Shown one piece after another: positions 55,057-64,000 of a stretch of DNA of 64,000 nucleotides (positions within the stretch are counted from its first letter, which is position 1; the number at the start of each line of letters is the position of its first letter). The stretch lies in the NCBI RefSeq assembly GCF_947507565.1, contig NC_089182.1, positions 62,001 through 126,000 of the forward strand, written 5' to 3'. The DNA comes from Oscarella lobularis (taxonomy: Eukaryota > Porifera > Homoscleromorpha > Homosclerophorida > Oscarellidae). A program made the translations under genes and the position numbers. The notes beneath the pieces were generated by a model. The model was not told where the DNA came from and searched no databases. It saw only the letters and a program-made list of their open reading frames with translations.

Positions 55057-56469
55057 GAAGTGGTGGCGTCGCAACTGAAGCGACGTGCGACGAAAGGGAA
55101 AAAAAAACGCGAAACGACGACGACGATCGTCGATCTTCGAAATCGTCTTATCGAAAGCCCACCCTTTCGGTAAACGATCTCGAACAAGGCGGGAGGGAAG
55201 CCTGCGAAGCCTGGAATGCAGGATCTGCCCCGCTGGGTGAAAGTCGTTGGCGCTCGACGATCGACGAGTGGCCGATACGTTCTAATTCGATTTGAAGGAA
55301 TTGGAGACCCGCCCACTCATCGATGCTCACGTCAACCGTTTGCGAATGTGACACGAGCAATGTTTGGAGAACAATTAGCGGCACGAAAACGGAGCCCCAT
55401 GCGCTCTCAAAAAAGAGCGAGGAAGCTCAACTCAATTAGTGAACGCCCGCGCGCCCGTCCCCCCCATCGCGACGCTCCAATTGCACGCAATTGGCGCTCG
55501 CTCTTCGCCAAACGCCCCCCCTACGCCCGCGCGTCGTCCTTTCGAGTTCGACGCGCGCATAACGAACGCTCTCGAGCGTGGGTGCGCGCCACAAAAAAAT
55601 TCCACGCACGACGTCCCGCTCACGTCCGCTTACGCGTGGGAGAAAGAGAAAGAAAAGAAAGGAGCGAAAGACGAGCGCTTCTTTTTTTCCCCCCTCTCGT
55701 CCGCGCGTAGCGTAAACGTTTCGCCGGGGGTGGAAGTAGGGGTTTGGTCAACGAACGCCGTGCGCCACGCCTCGATTCTCACCGGGGAAGGGGAGGTTTC
55801 CATTGCGGCGAAGGGGAGGGGAAAGGAGGGCCTCACATCGTATTGCACGGCCCAGCTGTGCGATCAGCGGAGCGGGAGCGAAACGCCTACCGAGCCCAAA
55901 GTACAGTATCGAGCAAACGCGCTCGTTCGACGCGCACGTGGAAAGAAAAGGAGGCCCCCCCACGCACGCGTTCACGCAAAAAAAAAAATTTCTCTCCAAC
56001 CTGTTTCTCGAATTCCATAGCAGACGTCTCTTTCGTGTGGGAAATGGCGTTCGTATTTCGTTCGTTCGCAAGGGAAGAGTCTTTCGGAATGTAGCGGCGG
56101 AGGGTTGGACGCAAGGCAGGGCTTTCAGTTCCGTCTGGGTGGTGCAAAGGCTTGTAACGAGTGGCCGTGTGAATCTGCGCGCGCGCGCGCGCGAGTGTCG
56201 CGTGACAACCGCGTGACACGAAATCCTCGTCGCCAAGGAAAGTTCGCCGATGCCGCGTACCGAGAACGAAAGGAGAACGCTACAACAATTGCGTTCGATT
56301 CGACGCGCGAACGTCGGTAGATAGAAAACGCTTCTGTAGGCAAAAAACACATCCGGTGTGACGCGCGTCCGGCTTCGAAGAAACTCGCTGTTTAGATTAC
56401 TAGGCAAAACCGTGGGGACGCGTTCTGCATCCAAACAAACAAAAGAAAGCCCCCCCGAAATAGAAATCC
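55057..56469. other. CpG-rich intergenic stretch, Sp promoter region
   Basis: About 1.4 kb with long open frames on both strands but no domain, no consistent splice pattern and strong GC/CpG skew, the usual cause of chance ORFs. It must contain the Sp promoter and leader and the 3' end of the DPP4-like gene. Includes a (GC)n tract at 56176-56194 and CT repeats at 54985-55005. Confidence 0.5.
56176..56194. repeat. GC dinucleotide repeat
   Basis: An uninterrupted alternating GC run of about 19 bp, a potential Z-DNA former, in the intergenic CpG-rich stretch. Confidence 0.85.
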
Positions 56470-60276
<3,807 letters not shown>

Positions 60277-60384
60277 GCTTCTATTGAGATCCTCCTACGC
60301 ACCCGTACAGTTGCAGCAGTGTGTGTAAAATCATAGAGAAACAGTTCAGATACAACGGGATAGCGCGCGTTGTTGTTGATTCTC

Positions 60385-61059
60385 TCAGAAGAAAGTTTTC
60401 TTAGGTGCCTGCCTTTGCTCCTCTTTGGCTCTCCGCGCGATGTTTCTCAGCAGTTTCATGCGCGCTACATTAACAGCAATCGAATCGAACGTTTCGCGTC
60501 CGTTTGGATTGGAGCACGTATCGCGCGTGCACGCGCACGGATACGCATCGTCGACGTCATTCACTTGGCACGCGATGCCAGCGTTTACGCACGAACACGC
60601 CGTCGAGTCGCACGACGACTCGCATACGCAACCGCACTCGTCACGTGATTGCCGAATCGCTTCACATTCCCCATCCTCGCTCGAATCGAGCGAACTGAGC
60701 CCCGAATTCTTAAGAATTTTGGCCCTTTCGATAGCACTAAGCACGGGCAGTTCCTCTGCTGCCGATTGAACGCGTTTCGATCGACGAGGAAGCGGATATC
60801 GTCGTTTTACACCCGATCGCGCTTCCCATTCATCAGTACTCATTGTTTCCTCGATAAAATGCTCGTATTTCATACCGAGAGAGCATCCGCCTGCAAAGAG
60901 ACAACTCGCGCGCTATTTTTCAACCGATTTTAGCTCACCTTCGCGCGGAACCGCCTGAAAACCTTGCGCGCGTTCAAATAAAAGTATTTTGACGTCACCG
61001 AAACGAACGCACCGCTTCGATCGTTTTCGCGTACGCAGAAACGAAGCCTCCTCCGTCAT
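60385..61059 (-). CDS. CSRNP: Cysteine/serine-rich nuclear protein (CSRNP/AXUD1)
   Basis: Exon 1 60939-61059 and exon 2 60385-60890 give 208 residues. Exon 1 has KRSKRCVRFGDVKILLFERAQGFQAVPRE, joining GGCSLGMKYEH, which matches human CSRNP1 ([29 protein letters not shown]). Exon 2 has the Cys-rich CxCxxxC...CSCVNAGIACQVNDVDDAYPCACTRDTCSNPNGRETFDSIAVNVARMK block. Much shorter than vertebrate CSRNPs (about 550-600 aa) but with the same core. Role: nuclear DNA-binding factor, downstream of Axin in vertebrates. Using the ATG 61059 matters, because the exon 2 ORF alone would miss the conserved N-terminus. Confidence 0.88.
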
Positions 61060-61200
61060 TTGCCTTCAGAGAAAGAGAATCACTGCAAGAGAGAGGACGC
61101 GCGGCGCCAAAAGATCCGGCTCCGCCTCTGTGCGACATCCGGGCGACAATGATCTCGCGACCCGGATAGGTAAATTGAGACAAATCGTTAGGAAAAATGA

Positions 61201-63109
61201 TCATTCTTTGTCCTGTCCACTTTCTTTGGCTATTTCTTCATGAGGCTCCTCCTCCTCGGCGGCGGAAGTAGCAGTTGTAGCAGCTGAGGCCGCCTTCAAA
61301 GCCTAATCATTATTATATTATGTACAAACAGTTGCTCTTTTTTTTACAGTGTACCTGTTTCTTCTTCTTTTTCTTCTGAGCCTTCTTATTTGCAGATGTG
61401 GCAAGTAGTGCCTAATTAATCAATAATCAATAATTAACCCCAAAATTTCTTCCTCCTCCTCCTCCTCCTCCTCACTTTTAATTTCTCGTCTTTCACTTCC
61501 AATTCAGAACTTATTTCATCGGCTTTAAAAGGCCCGGACGTAATCCTGAGAGGTCCATTGGGCATCAGCAAGACAGTGAACTTGAATTGTGCTACAATGT
61601 CTCCTACACACACACAAACACTAAAAAATATACAATTAATTAATTAATCAAAATCACGTGCCTTCCTTGTCATAAAGAACATAAAACGGGTCAAGAAGAC
61701 CGTGTTTCGAACACTCTACCACACCCATACGGGCCCTTTTCTCATCCTCACAGGCCCTGAGATAAATAATTAAATAAAAAAAATATCTAATTAAAATAAT
61801 TTACCTTAGTGTAAAAGGCATGCTAGTAAACTTGTTTGACACTTCACTAAAAAAATCTACACAGACCTCCAAATTGACATTGAATTTTTCAAAAGAAAAA
61901 TGAATCTCACTTCTGGACGCTTTCATTTTCAGATTGTAGACTTCGTCCGTCTTCTTGTATACTGTCGTACGAGTATCCAACTGTCTAGACTATATAGAAA
62001 ATCCTCATGAAATTTCATCTATAATCAGTTATTTTATCATTTCACTTTTCCATCTCCCGTTGTAACAAGAACGTCGACACCGTAAACTTCGTGAACGGAA
62101 AACTCGCATTTCGAGTGTTCTTTCCTTTGCGCTTCATTGGGATTTTGAATTATTGATTTTTTCGCCATCAATTACATTTTTCGTCAGCTGATGTGACAAC
62201 ATGCCTAAAAAAAGAGAAAACCAACTCAAAAAAATTGAAAAAAAAATAATTTTAATTTTGCCTTCTACTGGCTTGCAGTTGAACGCTTCAGCTACTTTTG
62301 TAACAGTATCAGTCACCACACTATTCTAAATAAAAGAGATAATAAATTAAAACAAGTCTAAAGGTTCCCGTATGTCCCTGTACCTCATTTCCTGGCTGAA
62401 CGAGCCTTAGAGCGGCTTCGGAGGCCAAACGAGCCGCCATAATACAATCGGCCTTTCGTCCAGTCACTTTATTTTCCTATAAAAGAAATTCAATTTATAT
62501 ATAATTAATTATTTATGATCTTTCTACTGGCGATGATCCAAGTACAATTGTGTGCGCAACTACAGCAATGAAACCGTCCACGTGCACGCCTAAATCGCTG
62601 TCGAAATAAATAATTAATTAAATATATATATTGACCACGCCCCCTCGAACATTTTCAACGACGTCGCCGTCCGAGAGAATTACGTTTGGATCGCTGCGAA
62701 GCGGCGAAAAATGACAGATGCAATGATTCACCGAAACGCACGTGGGAAAGGCGATTCCTTTTTTAAAGCGCGCGAAGGGGGGGGTTACGTTGCAACAATG
62801 TATATAAATCGAGATTCTCTGTACCCTTCTTCATCTCTTTCTCTTTCTTGAAGACGCGACTCGTTTCTTCCGTTATGAGACGATCGCGCGAGTTCGCAGA
62901 GCTCGATAACGGACGTTTCCGGTGTCGCCTTTTCGATTAGTCGCTCCAGAACGCCTTGCGTAAAGGGATTTCGGCTTTTTTCGCGAGAAGGAGCGCGCGT
63001 TCTTACGGTTCGCCATGTCGCCGGCCATTTTGTACTTCGTTACGACGATGTCGTCGGCTATTGTCGGCTCCTCGTCCGATGAATCGCCGCCGGCGTGAGC
63101 TTCTGCCAT
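61201..63109 (-). CDS. PA2G4: Proliferation-associated protein 2G4 (EBP1)
   Basis: The start [35 protein letters not shown] matches human [20 protein letters not shown]. Then come [118 protein letters not shown] and [22 protein letters not shown] Lys-rich then acidic tail ends GQDKE. This is a methionine-aminopeptidase fold without catalytic metal ligands. Role: ErbB3-binding, ribosome-associated regulator. A (TCC)n tract at 61450-61474 lies in a short intron. Confidence 0.94.
61450..61474. repeat. TCC microsatellite in a PA2G4 intron
   Basis: Eight TCC units next to the exon acceptor side (minus-strand GGA run). Confidence 0.85.
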
Positions 63110-63222
63110 TTTTCGCGTGATTTCACCACGTGTCCGGGACTTGCGCTCCACGTGGGATTATGGGAGGTCCCGCATGCCATGCACCAAAACAAAAAAAGCG
63201 ATCAGCTGCGCACGCAAATCAA

Positions 63223-64000
63223 TTAAACGATGTTGATCTCAAAAAATCCTGGACCGTCGGTCAGGGGCCCCACTCCTTGAGGAGGAAGCGGATTGGGATT
63301 TAATTCCACTTCATCGTCGTTTTTCACGCAAATAAATTTGCGATGAACGACTGAAAAAATCGCGTATGCTGTCGCAGATTCAGGCGTCTCCAGAATTGCA
63401 AAAGGCGACGGCTCCTGCGTAAAAATCACTTTACTATAAAAAAAGTTACGTTGACTATTTTGGATCTAACTTGGTGTGCAACAAGACTATTATCCGCCAG
63501 TCCTTTTATATTTGTCCGAGAAAACGGTGCACTTTGAAACGTATAGATAGCAGCATTGACATCAGAGCCACTTTTGTGGGCAATCACATGAGCTGTATAC
63601 AACATTATTAGTTAATTAGAGAACCCCAAAGTCTCTTGTTTGTGTACTTGTTGTCTTATCTTGATTCACCAGAATGACTTGCCCGTTTCGCGGAACACTC
63701 AATGCCTTGCCGTTCATTTTAGAAACAATTTGGCACGTTGTTAGATTAAAATTCTTTTTTGAAGAACTGAATCCTATGACGCTCATCTGTCATTATATTA
63801 ATTAATTAATTTATAGCAAATATGCTTTCTGTTACATATACCGCTGTAAATTCGGCGAGATCTTGTCTCGTTCCGGCTATCGATGGCGGAACAACGAAGC
63901 CACTTTCGTCGACACCAATGTACTGTGACTGATCCACATCGCTCTGAAATTTCACTTCCGACGGAGGAGGAATTGCCTGACCATCCGTTTCCGCTGAGAC
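63223..64000 (-). CDS. Uncharacterised protein, beta-trefoil-like, 5' part outside window
   Basis: Partial gene ending TAA-side at 63223 (PGFFEINIV). Exons read MSVIGFSSSKKNFNLTTCQIV, GKALSVPRNGQVILVNQD, SAHVIAHKSG and VVHRKFICVKNDDEVELNPNP. Repeated (G/H)xx(L/I)xVxxxxxVxxxxxx units ending FxI resemble fascin-type beta-trefoils, which would suggest carbohydrate or actin binding, but this is an impression. No start is in the window. Confidence 0.5.

Noticed and set aside
55748-56434. Long minus-strand ORF of 228 codons, and overlapping plus-strand ORFs
   Set aside because: GC-rich stretch open in several frames on both strands, no domain, Arg/Ala/Ser-rich composition typical of chance ORFs.

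Overview
The window is eukaryotic and almost certainly from an early-branching animal. Genes are split by very short introns (about 45-120 bp, GT/AG) and packed on both strands with gaps often under 300 bp. Several families are animal or holozoan in character: a TCF/LEF factor with a C-clamp, a Frizzled-like receptor, Sp and KLF zinc-finger factors, CSRNP, syntenin and a chondroitin-synthase-like enzyme. The compactness would suit a sponge (for example a homoscleromorph), but this is inference. Exon models were assembled by eye from reading frames and splice signals, so end points are firmer than some internal junctions.

Layout. 1-3136 (+): 3' part of a CRAMP1/Cramped homologue. 3245-4041 (-): PDZD11, facing CDC37 (4326-5457, +) across a short shared promoter. 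5623-14102 (+) and 14382-17334 (+): two tandem genes with an unusual architecture, filamin-type tandem CH domains, then PRUNE-type DHH/DHHA2 phosphoesterase modules (five in the first gene, one in the second), then a BNIP2/PRUNE2-type BCH (Sec14-like) domain. 17634-19767 (+): Frizzled-like receptor. 19818-20741 (+): TSFM. 20840-21129 (-): MEIG1. 21182-23856 (+): TMEM87. 24290-26245 (+): TCF/LEF. 26411-27485 (+): chondroitin-synthase-like GT31. 27673-28717 (-): proline-rich C2H2 protein. 29012-30113 (-): AKTIP/FTS. 30.1-33.1 kb: gene-poor, with possible transposon debris and one candidate 57-residue gene. 33099-34208 (+): bacterial-type 3-hydroxybutyrate dehydrogenase. 34386-35612 (+): orphan membrane protein. 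35691-36837 (-): NAA40. 37074-38314 (+): syntenin. 38695-39543 (-): KLF. 40090-40905 (-): FITM. 41002-42127 (+): PNP. 42243-44666 (+): EFHB. 44798-45961 (-): unknown. 46266-47651 (+): B4GALT. 47753-50372 (-): soluble-guanylate-cyclase-like with a shortened haem domain. 50536-52599 (-): OLA1. 53122-55056 (-): Sp factor. 56470-60276 (-): active DPP4-like peptidase. 60385-61059 (-): CSRNP. 61201-63109 (-): PA2G4. 63223-64000 (-): partial beta-trefoil-like protein.

The standout is the CH-CH-PRUNE(n)-BCH pair. The parts are known separately (PRUNE2 joins PRUNE and BCH; filamin has the CH pair), but I know of no described protein with all three or with five PRUNE modules in a row. Metal-site motifs are eroded in most modules and best kept in the fifth, which suggests a giant actin-bound scaffold with one possibly active phosphohydrolase among pseudoenzyme copies. 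Otherwise the window is a mosaic of housekeeping, signalling (Wnt: Frizzled-like and TCF) and cilium/sperm-linked genes (MEIG1, EFHB) with no operon-like logic.
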